The translations under genes were made by a program, and so were the position numbers. The notes below the pieces were generated by a model that did no database searches, was not told the origin of the DNA, and was given only the letters and a program-made list of their open reading frames with translations. A DNA stretch of 64,000 nt from an uncultured Planctomycetaceae bacterium (lineage in GTDB: Bacteria > Planctomycetota > Planctomycetia > Pirellulales > Pirellulaceae): the NCBI GenBank assembly GCA_937862885.1, contig CALMEE010000121.1, positions 1 through 64,000 on the forward strand. Reading direction: 5' to 3'. Every line of letters starts with the position of its first letter. Position 1 is the stretch's first letter. Of the stretch, positions 35,267 to 46,640 are shown piece after piece.

Positions 35267-35896
35267 ATGACCATGGATCCAAAAACCGAACTTCCAACTG
35301 TCTTCGACTCGGAACAACAGCATATCGGCAACGTCTATGCCAAAGCGCTGATTGGTGTCGGGCAAGCGCGCGGCAAACTCGAATCACTGTTGGAGGAATT
35401 GCATTCATTGGTCGTTGATGTTTTGCCCAAAGTTCAAAACTTGCGTTCCGTTTTGGAATCACCCCGTATTTCGTTGCCCGCAAAGTCTGCGGTGTTGGAT
35501 AAGGCTTTTAGAGCCAAGGCCAGTCCAGAGTTTCTCAACTTTCTTAAGTTGCTGTGTCACAAACACCGCTTCGATTGCGTTGACGCCATCGATCGTGCAG
35601 CCAAGAAGTTGTTTAATGAAATGCGAAATCGGGATGAAGCAGTGTTGATTACGGCGTTTGAAGTCGACGACGAGATTCGCCAACGCGTGCGGCAGCAACT
35701 CGAAAAGATGCTGCAGAAAGAAGTTGAGGTACGGAGTGAAGTTGATGAAGCAATTGTGGGTGGCTTCATTGTAAAAGTCGGCGATACCGTGTTCGACGGC
35801 AGCCTTGTCAATCAACTCCAACAGGTCCGTCGTGTGGCCGTTGAAAAAACCAATCTGGAAATACGAAAATCGATCGACCGTTTTGTCACACCTTAA
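35267..35896 (+). CDS. atpH: ATP synthase F1 subunit delta
   Basis: Stalk subunit (OSCP family) of 209 residues that ties the b dimer to the top of the alpha/beta ring. The helical N-terminal domain and the C-terminal GGFIVKVGDTVFDGSLVNQLQQVR block are diagnostic. Begins 17 bases after atpF. Confidence 0.93.
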   Translation: MTMDPKTELPTVFDSEQQHIGNVYAKALIGVGQARGKLESLLEELHSLVVDVLPKVQNLRSVLESPRISLPAKSAVLDKAFRAKASPEFLNFLKLLCHKHRFDCVDAIDRAAKKLFNEMRNRDEAVLITAFEVDDEIRQRVRQQLEKMLQKEVEVRSEVDEAIVGGFIVKVGDTVFDGSLVNQLQQVRRVAVEKTNLEIRKSIDRFVTP

Positions 35897-36042
35897 GCTG
35901 TGTGACGCGTCGCGGTGTGCGGCAACTTGCATCGAGTAACGCGAATGCAGCATGTGGCACGGTAAAAACCAGAAGCTTAAATTACGATAACAATTTAAAT
36001 TGACCAACCAAAATAAGCATACTTCAGTATACGAGGTAATTC

Positions 36043-37575
36043 ATGAAATTCAGTGCTGACGAAATCGCCTCTGTGATCCAGCAAGAGATTTTGCAATACG
36101 AAAGTGAAATCGATGTTCGCGAGGTCGGTACGGTGTTAGAGGTCGGCGATGGTATCGCTCGAGTCCACGGTCTCACTGGTGTCGCGGCCGGTGAAATGGT
36201 CGAGTTCCCTGGCGGGATTATTGGCCTTGCGTTCAATCTGGAAGAGAACAGCGTGGGCACCATTATTCTCGGCGACTACCTGAAGATTAACGAGGGGGAC
36301 CAAGTTAAGGCCTTGAAGCAATTGCTCTCCGTCCCCGTTGGCAAAGAAGTGATCGGCCGGGTGATCGATCCTTTAGGAAATCCACTGGATGGAAAAGGGC
36401 CGATCAATGCGACGAAACGCCGCCCAGTGGAAGTGATTGCCGCAGGCGTAGCCGAACGTCAACCCGTTTCTGAACCGCTGCAGACAGGCATCAAAGCCGT
36501 GGATGCCATGACGCCGATCGGGCGCGGCCAACGCGAGTTGATCATTGGCGACCGAAAAACGGGTAAGACAGCCATTGCCATTGATGCGATCATGAACCAA
36601 AAGGATTCCGGTGTAAAATGCTTCTATGTTGCCGTCGGCCAGAAAGATAGTAGCGTAGCCGGTGTGATCAAGATTTTGCAAGAATCAGGAGCTTTGGAAT
36701 ACACGACCGTGATCGTGTCGGGAGCCAGTTCACCTGCGCCATTGCAGTATATCGCGCCTTATTCGGGAACCGCGATGGCTGAAGAGTTCATGTGGAACGG
36801 GGAGCACTGCTTGGTGGTCTATGACGATTTGTCAAAACAAGCGGTCGCTTATCGCGAACTCTCCTTGTTGATGCGTCGTCCTCCTGGTCGTGAGGCGTAT
36901 CCCGGTGACGTTTTCTATTGCCACAGCCGTTTATTGGAACGGTCTGTGAAATTGAGCAAAGAATTGGGGGGTGGTTCGATCACGTCGCTCCCCATCATCG
37001 AAACGCTGGAAGGTGAAGTGTCGGCCTACATCCCCACCAACGTTATTTCAATCACGGACGGACAGATTTACTTGCAGCCCGACTTGTTCTTCAAAGGAGT
37101 GCGTCCCGCGATGAACGCCGGTATTTCGGTGTCCCGCGTGGGTGGTGCCGCACAAGTCCGCGCGATGCGAAACGTGGCCGGCGGTTTGCGACTCGACTTA
37201 GCGTCCTTTCGCGAATTGGAAGCATTTGCTCAATTGGGTACCGACTTGGATGCGGCAACGCAATCAAAGCTGGATCGCGGGTACCGCATGGTGGAGCTGC
37301 TCAAGCAAAAGCAATACAAACCGCTCAACGTGGTTGACCAAGTGATTGTCATCTATTTGGGAACTAATGGCTTCTTGGACCAAGTTCCTGTCGGCGACGT
37401 CCAGCGTTGGGAAGCTGAGTTCTTGTCCTTCTTGCATGACAAGAGAAAGGACGTGTGGAATTTGGTCAACCAACATAAAGCCGACAGTGCAGCCATGAAG
37501 GGGAGCCATGAAACCGTGAAAGCGGTACGTGACGCCGCCACTGAGTTTAACAAGTCGTTCAAAGCTTCCTCTTAA
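36043..37575 (+). CDS. atpA: ATP synthase F1 subunit alpha
   Basis: Non-catalytic nucleotide-binding subunit, 510 residues, normal length. Walker [14 protein letters not shown], the [16 protein letters not shown] block and [12 protein letters not shown] are present, as is the arginine finger region around [12 protein letters not shown]. Separated from atpH by 146 bases with no gene. Confidence 0.97.
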   Translation: MKFSADEIASVIQQEILQYESEIDVREVGTVLEVGDGIARVHGLTGVAAGEMVEFPGGIIGLAFNLEENSVGTIILGDYLKINEGDQVKALKQLLSVPVGKEVIGRVIDPLGNPLDGKGPINATKRRPVEVIAAGVAERQPVSEPLQTGIKAVDAMTPIGRGQRELIIGDRKTGKTAIAIDAIMNQKDSGVKCFYVAVGQKDSSVAGVIKILQESGALEYTTVIVSGASSPAPLQYIAPYSGTAMAEEFMWNGEHCLVVYDDLSKQAVAYRELSLLMRRPPGREAYPGDVFYCHSRLLERSVKLSKELGGGSITSLPIIETLEGEVSAYIPTNVISITDGQIYLQPDLFFKGVRPAMNAGISVSRVGGAAQVRAMRNVAGGLRLDLASFRELEAFAQLGTDLDAATQSKLDRGYRMVELLKQKQYKPLNVVDQVIVIYLGTNGFLDQVPVGDVQRWEAEFLSFLHDKRKDVWNLVNQHKADSAAMKGSHETVKAVRDAATEFNKSFKASS

Positions 37576-37600
37576 CCACAGATCGAGCAAGTAATTACTC

Positions 37601-38506
37601 ATGGCAAATCCTAGAGTCCTTGATAAACGGCGCAAGTCGATCCGCAACATCAAAAAGATCACGCGGACGATGGAGTTAATTGCCACGGCTCGCTTCAAGC
37701 GGGCCATGGACCGAGCCACCGCGGCCAGTGACTATACGCGACGGATTGCCGGTGTGGTCAGCGATTTAGCCAATGCAGGATTGGAAGTCAGTCACCCGCT
37801 GCTCAACCAGCGGGAGACAACCAATCGTGCGCGGATGTTAGTTTTGACAGCGAATCGTGGCTTGTGCGGCGGTTACAACGGGAACGTTATTCGCTTGGCC
37901 GTCGCGCAACGAAAACTGTTGACGGAACTGACATCGAATGAAGTCATTCTAGATGTTGCAGGAAAGCGCGGTGAGACCGGGTTTAAATTCCGCAATGTGC
38001 CCACGACGAACCGCTATTTGCAGTTTGATGATCGACCGGCTTACGATGATGTCGAACAGATCGCGAACGAGTATTTGCTGCAATATGAAGCTGGCGAAAT
38101 CGATCGCCTGGATGTCGTCTATACCCAGTTTGTGACCAGCGCTCGCCAAGTCGCCGTTTACGAGACGCTTTTGCCGTTAGGTTCGTTGGGTGGCGGATCG
38201 CCCACGTCTTCTCCGTCACTGGCGAAGCTCGAAGGGAAACAAACTTTGATTTACCAATTCATTCCGTCGGCTGAAAGTATCTTGGAGGAAATTGTGCCGA
38301 TGTCCTTCAAGGTCAAGTTATTCAAGTGCTTTTTAGATGCGGCCGTCAGTGAACAGATTGCTCGCATGGTAGCGATGAAAAATGCCACCGAGAGCGCGAA
38401 TGAGATGATCGGCATGTTGTCGCGCACCTATAACCGAGCAAGACAATCCCAGATCACCAATCAGATCATGGAAATCATTGGTGGTGTCGAAGCCATGGAT
38501 GGATAG
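37601..38506 (+). CDS. atpG: ATP synthase F1 subunit gamma
   Basis: Central rotor shaft, 301 residues. N-terminal coiled-coil start KRRKSIRNIKKITRTMELIA and the C-terminal MKNATESANEMIGMLSRTYNRARQSQIT are family hallmarks. Begins 25 bases after atpA. Confidence 0.96.
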   Translation: MANPRVLDKRRKSIRNIKKITRTMELIATARFKRAMDRATAASDYTRRIAGVVSDLANAGLEVSHPLLNQRETTNRARMLVLTANRGLCGGYNGNVIRLAVAQRKLLTELTSNEVILDVAGKRGETGFKFRNVPTTNRYLQFDDRPAYDDVEQIANEYLLQYEAGEIDRLDVVYTQFVTSARQVAVYETLLPLGSLGGGSPTSSPSLAKLEGKQTLIYQFIPSAESILEEIVPMSFKVKLFKCFLDAAVSEQIARMVAMKNATESANEMIGMLSRTYNRARQSQITNQIMEIIGGVEAMDG

Positions 38507-38561
38507 AGCGAGGGACAGAATCGTTTTCGTCATACAAAATCAAGCAATATTGAAACAATAA

Positions 38562-40043
<1,482 letters not shown>

Positions 40044-40077
40044 CGTCTGCAGGAGTTTATTGACGTCGGGGAAAGTA

Positions 40078-40102
40078 GCGAACGACTCCCTGAGTCGTTC
40101 GC
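40078..40102 (+). other. Perfect hairpin between atpD and atpC
   Basis: Arms GCGAACGACT (40078-40087) and AGTCGTTCGC (40093-40102) with a five-base loop. No T-run follows, so it is more likely an mRNA processing or attenuation element that lowers atpC expression than a full terminator. Confidence 0.45.
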
Positions 40103-40173
40103 ATCCGATATTTGGTTCAGTGGGGTAACCCGGTAATTAATCGATTCTGCTTCAAGATGTTTGATTTGATAAC

Positions 40174-40569
40174 ATGGCACTCAATCTTTCTGTCGTAACG
40201 CCCGAGACCACCGTGATCAACGAGGAAGTCAATTCAGTGGTCGTGCCATTGATCGACGGAGAAGCCGGTGTTCTGTCGGGGCACGCCCCGACGATTGGCA
40301 GGTTGGGATTCGGCGTGCTGCGCTATCCTAGCTCGGCTGGCGAAAAACGCGTTTACATCGATGGCGGTTTCATCCAGATTGCCAACAACCAAGTGAACAT
40401 CTTAACTGGCCGAGCCATCCCCGTTAACCAAATCAAGCGGGAAGACGTTGAAGATCAATTGAAGCAAGCAAAGAAATTGCGACCCACGAACGCCGCCGAG
40501 CAAGAGGCCAGAGACCGGGCCATCCTGCAAGCCCGCGCGCAACTTCGCGCCATGGAACAGCTTGGCTGA
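40174..40569 (+). CDS. atpC: ATP synthase F1 subunit epsilon
   Basis: Rotor subunit and inhibitor of ATP hydrolysis, 131 residues: N-terminal beta barrel (LSVVTPETTVINEEVNSVVVPLIDGEAGVLSGHAP) and a C-terminal helical hairpin (EDVEDQLKQAKKL ... ARAQLRAMEQL). Last gene of the operon, 130 bases after atpD. Confidence 0.94.
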   Translation: MALNLSVVTPETTVINEEVNSVVVPLIDGEAGVLSGHAPTIGRLGFGVLRYPSSAGEKRVYIDGGFIQIANNQVNILTGRAIPVNQIKREDVEDQLKQAKKLRPTNAAEQEARDRAILQARAQLRAMEQLG

Positions 40570-40781
40570 CCGCGATCTAGACCTGGCGCGAATCTTCCGG
40601 CGAAATTCTACGCCAAACCAATTGCCTGACTCATGGTTGGATAAGAAGCGCACGGTCGGACAAGAAGTGCATGCTTGGCGAAACCAACCTCACTTCCTCA
40701 ATTTGCCGTCAACGAATCAACATTGAAGATGTAACTTGAGAATGCTCAAGCCGGTCGAGGAAACCGAAAAGGTTTTTCAAA

Positions 40782-41288
40782 CTATGCTTCTGCAGGTTCG
40801 GCCACACGTTGGGCCAATTCTCGATCAATCATGAACAATCCGTTGGGGTTGCCGTCGATCAACTTCAATTGATCAATCACATTTCTGGCGTTGGCTTCTT
40901 CTTCGACCTGTTCGTTGACAAACCATTCGAGAAACACATCGGTGGCGTGATCGGATTCAGCTTTGGCAAGGTCTTTCAGTTTGAAAATGCATTGACTGAT
41001 GTATCGCTCATGCTGCAAGGCTTCTTCAAAAATGGCCAATGCGTTACTGGCTTTGATATCCGGTTTGGCGATGGCGTCCAGTTCAACCTCTCCGCTTCGC
41101 TCCAATACATAGTTGAAGATCCGCTCGGCATGATTGAGTTCTTCTTTGTATTGTTGTTTGAACCAGTTTACAAAGCCAGGCAACCCCAAGCGGTCACAGC
41201 GTGCAGCCATGCCCAAATAGTGGTAGGCCGACGCCATCTCCTCATTAATCTGTTGATTCAGGGCATCCTGTATTCTTTTGGATATCAT
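40782..41288 (-). CDS. ftnA: Bacterial non-heme ferritin
   Basis: Iron-storage cage protein of 168 residues that oxidises Fe(II) and stores Fe(III). Starting at the ATG at 41288 (GGTG just upstream) the ferroxidase ligands fall at E17, E50 and H53, as in E. coli FtnA, and NEQVEEE carries the site C/B residues. The longer frame adds an unsupported 11-residue N terminus. It is convergent with the atp operon. No Fur box was recognised upstream. Confidence 0.92.
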   Translation of the reverse strand: MISKRIQDALNQQINEEMASAYHYLGMAARCDRLGLPGFVNWFKQQYKEELNHAERIFNYVLERSGEVELDAIAKPDIKASNALAIFEEALQHERYISQCIFKLKDLAKAESDHATDVFLEWFVNEQVEEEANARNVIDQLKLIDGNPNGLFMIDRELAQRVAEPAEA

Positions 41289-41380
41289 TTTCACCTCTAA
41301 ATTTAACTCGCGTAGATGCACAAGATGTTATTCTCAGGTCATCACCGCAAAATGTCAACTTGAACAACTTCTCATTTCGC

Positions 41381-41941
41381 TCATAGGAATTTCATGCTGC
41401 GAGCATAGCCAGTTGCGAATATGGCCGTCGGAAACAGAAATAAACATGTCATCAGTAGCCAAGCAGGCGCGGCGGGCTTAGTCAGCGCAAGCTGTAGGAT
41501 GGTTACGAAAACCACAAAGCCAAGGAAACCGACATGACTTAAGGGTGAAAACGTTGCTCGCCCAGCCACAAACCAGCCAGCTAGGACACTCAACAAGATA
41601 CCGCATCCGCAGAAGGACACGGTTACACGTGTTGGAAAAATCAACAACGGATTTTGCTTCAATGCTTGCTCGAATCGCGCAGGCTCTTCGCCTAACAACT
41701 CAAAACCCGCAGGCGACAACCAAGCTAGTAACCCGACATACGCCATTGTCAGCCCAACCATCAGTCCCACGTACACGCCCGCGACCAAGATAAAGCTCAC
41801 CAATAGCCGATTGAGTCCACTGAAATGGGGTTCCTGTTGATCACTATCAATTGGCGCTTCGAATCCCTCGTCTGCAACACCATCAAAACCCCCTTCAAGG
41901 TCGTCGATTTCTTCGTGCTCGTTATCAATCTGCTTGTCCAT
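41381..41941 (-). CDS. Small membrane protein of unknown function
   Basis: A 186-residue protein with an acidic N-terminal tail of about 40 residues (EHEEIDDLEGGFDGVADEGFE) and four predicted membrane helices (LLVSFILVAGVYVGLMVGLT, TVSFCGCGILLSVLAGWFVAG, VGFLGFVVFVTILQLAL, WLLMTCLFLFPTAIFATGYA). No family was recognised. Starts with ATG; about 90 bases separate it from the lipoprotein gene on the same strand. Confidence 0.7.
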   Translation of the reverse strand: MDKQIDNEHEEIDDLEGGFDGVADEGFEAPIDSDQQEPHFSGLNRLLVSFILVAGVYVGLMVGLTMAYVGLLAWLSPAGFELLGEEPARFEQALKQNPLLIFPTRVTVSFCGCGILLSVLAGWFVAGRATFSPLSHVGFLGFVVFVTILQLALTKPAAPAWLLMTCLFLFPTAIFATGYARSMKFL

Positions 41942-42030
41942 GTTGATTCAGTCGTTGTTCACAAAAAACGTCACTCTACACATTGGCGATTCACAAGTAA
42001 TGCGACCTCTGGCTGATTTCAGCCTGAGCA

Positions 42031-42510
42031 CTACTTGTTACTTGAAAATTGACGACGGAAGAGCATCTCTTTCCCCAACACATGAATATTGGGAGGGATC
42101 ATGATCATCAAGTCATCTTGGATAAAACGTACGTCGATGGTCACTGGTTCTTCGTTAGCGAGTCGACACGAAATTTGGACTGTATCGTCGGCGGGCGAAT
42201 AACTGACGAAATGCCATGTTCCTTGTTTTATCTGCATCGCCTTCGTTTGCAGTTGAGCATTTGATTTGAATTCAATCGTCATCAAGTCGTCCAATTCGAC
42301 TGTACGATCGATTTTGCGCGATTCGGCCATCGCCTTTGATGCTAGCGAATCGCGGGTGAGAGACGCATCCGACAAGTCATTTACGTCGGTGCTCAATTCC
42401 CAGAGTCCAATGAGTCGTTGTGCCTGCGGATGACGATTGGGACCACACCCAGATACCAAGAGTAAGGCCAAAAATAGGAATGCATTCAGAGAAGCTGATT
42501 TTGTATTCAA
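42031..42510 (-). CDS. Putative lipoprotein of unknown function
   Basis: A 159-residue protein with a lipoprotein signal (AFLFLALLLVSGC; lipobox LVSGC, lipidated Cys at about 22). The mature part has LIGLWELSTDV and repeated beta strands, like small lipocalin-like or stress-linked lipoproteins (LIGLWEL ... QGTWHFVSY ... VTIDVRFI), but no family can be named. The start codon is TTG with AGGT upstream. It is divergent from the Cys-rich lipoprotein gene. Confidence 0.7.
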   Translation of the reverse strand: MNTKSASLNAFLFLALLLVSGCGPNRHPQAQRLIGLWELSTDVNDLSDASLTRDSLASKAMAESRKIDRTVELDDLMTIEFKSNAQLQTKAMQIKQGTWHFVSYSPADDTVQISCRLANEEPVTIDVRFIQDDLMIMIPPNIHVLGKEMLFRRQFSSNK

Positions 42511-42661
42511 TCGTCACGACCTGGATTAACTTGATTCGATTTTTTTTGAACGCTTGAATGACAAGCCCGCTAAACTTTGCCGAAAAAATAAGTTTTACTG
42601 ATTATAGCGAATTGGCATGACGATATTCAATTGTGAAGGATTACTTTGCGAGGAGAATACT

Positions 42662-43381
42662 ATGTCGCGCGTCAGCATGTTGATTGCAATGGCAGCTTGT
42701 TGCACGATTTTCAGCGGTTGCTTATCAGGTCCAGGTGTTTACCACGGCGGGCCAGGCTTAGGATACACTCATCGAGGCGACTGTGGCGGTTGCGGTCCAG
42801 ATTGGCAAGGACGTCATCTCGCGACTGGACCTGTACACGCGGCTCATTTAGCTCGCAACCGTTTGCTGTGTGGTTCCGGATGCGGCGAAGCATATCTGGG
42901 AGAATGGCGTAGCCATATGCCCGCATGTGACGAACCATGCGACTTTGATTACACATATAACATTGGGCACCGTGTTGGTTGCGGCCCATCGTGCAACACC
43001 TGCGATCCGTGTTGCTTCAGCCCACCTCCAAGAAAATTTTACCGACCTGTATTGACGTTACTGGGTCGCCTCTATGGAGAACGATATTGTGAAGGTTGTG
43101 ATCTTTACGGCGATGCATGTACCGACTGCGTCGGCGGCTACTCGCACGGCTTTAGCAGTGGGGATTGTCCAACCGGTGGTTGCGGAAACAATTACGCCTC
43201 GCGCACGATGCGTTCGCCGAGAGGCCAAATTGCCATGAATCAAAGTGCTTCGCAACAGCCAAGAATGATGGGGCGTACCTCCGGGCCTCAATCGGTTGCC
43301 ACCCAAACACCGGAGAGAGTCCAGGTGCCTGAAGCACCCCGAAGAGTCACGCAACAGCCTACTCCATCTCGCATGCGTTAA
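42662..43381 (+). CDS. Cys/Gly-rich putative lipoprotein
   Basis: A 239-residue protein with a lipoprotein signal from the ATG at 42662 (GGAG seven bases upstream; SMLIAMAACCTIFSGC, lipobox FSGC). The mature part is unusual: many Cys and Gly in short motifs such as GDCGGCGPD, GSGCGEAYLGEW, CGPSCNTCDPCCF and CEGCDLYGDACTDCVGG, then a Gln/Pro/Arg-rich tail. Around 20 cysteines outside the signal suggest disulfide cross-linking or metal binding at the cell surface, as in Cys-rich planctomycete envelope proteins; no function is known. A strong hairpin terminator lies 95 bases after the stop. Confidence 0.75.
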   Translation: MSRVSMLIAMAACCTIFSGCLSGPGVYHGGPGLGYTHRGDCGGCGPDWQGRHLATGPVHAAHLARNRLLCGSGCGEAYLGEWRSHMPACDEPCDFDYTYNIGHRVGCGPSCNTCDPCCFSPPPRKFYRPVLTLLGRLYGERYCEGCDLYGDACTDCVGGYSHGFSSGDCPTGGCGNNYASRTMRSPRGQIAMNQSASQQPRMMGRTSGPQSVATQTPERVQVPEAPRRVTQQPTPSRMR

Positions 43382-43475
43382 TTATTGACCAGCTGTGGCT
43401 GGCGCGGTTCGGCGAGCCTATCAACGATTTACAGCTTGCCAGCGACTGGCGACACTAGGTGTAACATTAAACTTT

Positions 43476-43514
43476 AAAACGGCTTTGCGGCGACTACTGC
43501 CGCAAAGCCGTTTT
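43476..43514 (+). terminator. Strong hairpin terminator
   Basis: Perfect 15-base arms AAAACGGCTTTGCGG (43476-43490) and CCGCAAAGCCGTTTT (43500-43514) around a nine-base loop, with A and T runs at the ends; it could work on both strands. It lies 95 bases after the stop of the Cys-rich lipoprotein gene. Confidence 0.8.
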
Positions 43515-44026
43515 CGATTTATTAACGCCATGTCTTGCCGGTAGCAATTGGCAGTTGCAATACCGAACTCGATCAACCGACCACTGCGGAATGGTCTTTT
43601 GAATTTCTGTTCTTTCGTTCGCTGGTTGTCCTCAAACTTTGTTCCGTTGCCAGAGATTGAATGTCTGAAGCACCAAGTGTGTCCCAGATCAAATTTTCTT
43701 AACATTGGGCAAATTCTGCCGTAACATTCTGTTCAAGGAATTTCGGTTTACAAAGTCCTATGATGAACAAGTCATGTAATTATTTAAAGGTAAATGCCTT
43801 TTTACGTGCATGGCATGCTAATCACAGCGGAATTCTTGGACCTGAACTTCTCCCGATTGAACGATCGTGCTCTACCGAGAGGGACTGGGGCCATGCGCAC
43901 GAAAATCACACCGTTTGGTCGTGCTCACGTGTTCTAAATTGCCAATGGGAAATCGCCTCAGGGCGACATGCCGCTTTCCAGATTTCGGATGAAGCCACTA
44001 GTTTGCCATTGTTTCTCTGATATACA
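43515..44026. other. Intergenic region, no gene seen
   Basis: About 510 bases between the terminator and the DUF3352/DUF1559 gene. Only short frames without support are present. Confidence 0.5.
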
Positions 44027-46558
44027 ATGAACGATCGTTTCATCTATTCGATACTTGGGAATCGCCCTATGCTCGCACCACGCACCATTCAGTCGTTTTA
44101 CAAATTCGCCATCGCTTTCTTGTGCATGCCGTTGCTTGCGGTCGACGGAATGCCGCAGACAATTAACAAATTCGATCATCCGGTTGCTCGACTCGCGCCC
44201 GAGACGTGCTACTTTTACTCGGGCTGGAACCATGGTTTCGAATTCGACATTTCATCCACGAATCCAGCCGAGCGTTTGCTTGCCGAACCGGACGTACGCC
44301 GGTTTGTCGATAGTGTAATTGAAGCAGTGGGGCGTTTCGCCCCGCAAATGATGGACTCAGCTCCACCAGAAAAGCAGGCGGCCTTTGCTCGTACATTCCC
44401 GAGCATCTTGGAAGCCTTGTTGAAACGAGCAGGTTGTCTGTACTTAGAGCACATACAATTTGGAGATGACGAACAACCCCCTACGATCAGTGGAGCGTTG
44501 TGGTTGGATGTCGGTGAGCGAGCTGCCGTGATCGCTGAGGATCTTGCGACGATATTTGCTTCTGAAAACCGCGAGCTACAAACTACCGAAATAGCAGGTC
44601 GCACCTTTTTCGTGATCGAAACACAAGAATCATCCAATCCAGAGTTCTTAGTTGGCAGTGTCGATTCCTATTTGACGATCGCTCTGGGGCAACAGCAACT
44701 TGGCGCTGCGATTCGCCGCATGGCGGCAAATAATCCTCCGGAGTGGTTAGCTGAGCTTTTACAGCGTCAACCATTAAAACGCGTCAACACGGTTGGGTAT
44801 GTCGACGTGAACCGCATTCGAGAGCTATTGTTGCCGATTGGTGGCCCGGAAGCCGCAGCGATCGTATCTGCGTTGGGCCTTGATTCACTCGAAGCCATCG
44901 AATCATCTGCAGGATTCTCCGAGAAGGAAGCGGTCAGCCGTGTGTTTTTGCGATTTAGTCGCCTGCCACAGGGAATCTTCTCTCTGTTTGCTGACGAAGG
45001 CATTGTGGCATCGCAATTGGGGCACCTTCCGGCCGATTCGATGTTTGCCGTCGCTGTATCGCTCGACCCCCAAAAGGTCTTAGCCTATACGTATGAATTG
45101 CTAGAACGTTTTGCTCCGTACGGGTCTTCTGAATTGGATGATACGCTTAATTCTATACGCGAGGAAACTGGTATCGACGTCAAGCAAGATATCTTAGCCA
45201 ACCTCGGGTCTACTTGGACACTCTTCAATGGAGCTGCTGACGGATGGCTCACTGGACTTGCCCTGACCGTCGACGTTCAGAACTCTGACGGGCTATCGCG
45301 AGCCCTAAGTCGCTTCGCCGAGATCCTTGCTGCCGAATTTGAGGGTTCGTCGTTTAGCCCAAAGTTCCAACAACGCGAGGAGGGCATTTACAAAGTTTAC
45401 ACCCTTAATTTCTCGACCGTCGGAGCCCCTTTTGAACCAAGCTGGACGTTGACAGAAGACAAATTGATTATCACGCTTTTCCCCGCCATGATTAAAACAA
45501 TGGTCGGCGGAATGGAATTCGAAAAATTAGTGACGGATGAAAACTTTGGTGACTTCGTGCGGGCGAATCGAGTTTCCCGTATGGATGAGCAATTCATTGG
45601 TTTGACGTACATCGACACAGCGAAACAATTCGAGTTCATGTACTTGTACGGCCAGATGATCTTTTCCATGGGAAGTGGATTCGCTTCGGAATTCGCTCTC
45701 GACGATGGTGGATCCGTGGCGGATTTTCTTCGCTCCATCGATTTGCCGCCGGCGCGGGTCATTCACCGCCATTTGGCTCCATCTGTATCCACCGTACGTC
45801 GATCGGAACGTGGCATTGAAATCGAATCTTACACGACGTTTCCCGCCATCGACACTTCCTTTTTGGCACCTGTGGCCATCGCCTTGATTTTGCCTGCAGT
45901 CCAACAGGTTCGTACCGCCGCTCATCGCACCACTTCGATGAACAACCTGCGACAACTGGCCATCGCCGCCTTTAACTTTGAGTCCGCTTATCGCCGATTC
46001 CCGGCTGCTTATTCGACTGACGCCGACGGAAATCGCCTCTTAAGTTGGCGTGTGCACTTACTTCCGTTTGTGGAGCAGGAAGCTCTGTACCGCGAATTCC
46101 GTCTGGATGAGCCATGGGATAGCGAGCACAATTTGGCCCTCCTGGAACGAATGCCAGATATCTTTCGTTCTCCGCGAAGCGAAGCCGATCCAGGCATGAC
46201 CGTTTATTTGGGTGTGGGGGGCGAGCAAGGAGTCCTGATCGCGCCCAGTGCGAATCGTGCGGACACCGGTATCAGATTGGCCGATATTACCGATGGCCTA
46301 TCGAACACACTCATGCTGGTTGAGGTAAACGACACTTTGGCGGTACCTTGGACAAAACCGGATGACGGCATCAATACCGATAGTCTTGAATTGGAAACGC
46401 TGGAACACTTTTTTGGGTTATATCCCAATGGAACGAACGTTGCATTTTGCGATGGCTCAACCCGTTTTCTGTCGTCCCACTTACGATTGGACCTGTGGAT
46501 TCACCTGCTGAAGCGGAACGATGGACACGTTATCGACTACTGGGAACTCGATCGGTAG
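44027..46558 (+). CDS. Exported DUF3352-like/DUF1559 fusion protein
   Basis: A large exported protein of 843 residues. After a signal-like N terminus (FYKFAIAFLCMPLLAVDG) the first about 620 residues resemble the DUF3352-type protein at 8379-10202 (repeats of LFADEGIVASQL, LPADSMFAVAVSLDP style). The last about 220 residues are a DUF1559 module without its usual N-terminal methylation site but with a hydrophobic entry segment (FLAPVAIALILPAVQQVR), NNLRQLAIAAFNFE, SWRVHLLPFVEQEALYREF, ITDGLSNTLMLVE and VAFCDGSTRFLSS. DUF1559 is usually found in planctomycete pseudopilin-like proteins. The ATG at 44069 (TTGGGA upstream) may be the real start. Function unknown. Confidence 0.8.
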   Translation: MNDRFIYSILGNRPMLAPRTIQSFYKFAIAFLCMPLLAVDGMPQTINKFDHPVARLAPETCYFYSGWNHGFEFDISSTNPAERLLAEPDVRRFVDSVIEAVGRFAPQMMDSAPPEKQAAFARTFPSILEALLKRAGCLYLEHIQFGDDEQPPTISGALWLDVGERAAVIAEDLATIFASENRELQTTEIAGRTFFVIETQESSNPEFLVGSVDSYLTIALGQQQLGAAIRRMAANNPPEWLAELLQRQPLKRVNTVGYVDVNRIRELLLPIGGPEAAAIVSALGLDSLEAIESSAGFSEKEAVSRVFLRFSRLPQGIFSLFADEGIVASQLGHLPADSMFAVAVSLDPQKVLAYTYELLERFAPYGSSELDDTLNSIREETGIDVKQDILANLGSTWTLFNGAADGWLTGLALTVDVQNSDGLSRALSRFAEILAAEFEGSSFSPKFQQREEGIYKVYTLNFSTVGAPFEPSWTLTEDKLIITLFPAMIKTMVGGMEFEKLVTDENFGDFVRANRVSRMDEQFIGLTYIDTAKQFEFMYLYGQMIFSMGSGFASEFALDDGGSVADFLRSIDLPPARVIHRHLAPSVSTVRRSERGIEIESYTTFPAIDTSFLAPVAIALILPAVQQVRTAAHRTTSMNNLRQLAIAAFNFESAYRRFPAAYSTDADGNRLLSWRVHLLPFVEQEALYREFRLDEPWDSEHNLALLERMPDIFRSPRSEADPGMTVYLGVGGEQGVLIAPSANRADTGIRLADITDGLSNTLMLVEVNDTLAVPWTKPDDGINTDSLELETLEHFFGLYPNGTNVAFCDGSTRFLSSHLRLDLWIHLLKRNDGHVIDYWELDR

Positions 46559-46640
46559 CCGTCTACAGGTCAAATAAACTGCAGTGAACACCGACGTGCC
46601 GCGCGGTTTCGCAAGTCGACGCATGGCCGTTGGCTCGGCG

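Noticed and set aside
35459-36007. 182-codon minus-strand open frame
   Set aside because: Antisense to atpH and the atpH-atpA gap; no motif or ribosome site.
40809-41300. 163-codon plus-strand open frame
   Set aside because: Antisense to ferritin, whose ferroxidase ligands are all in place.
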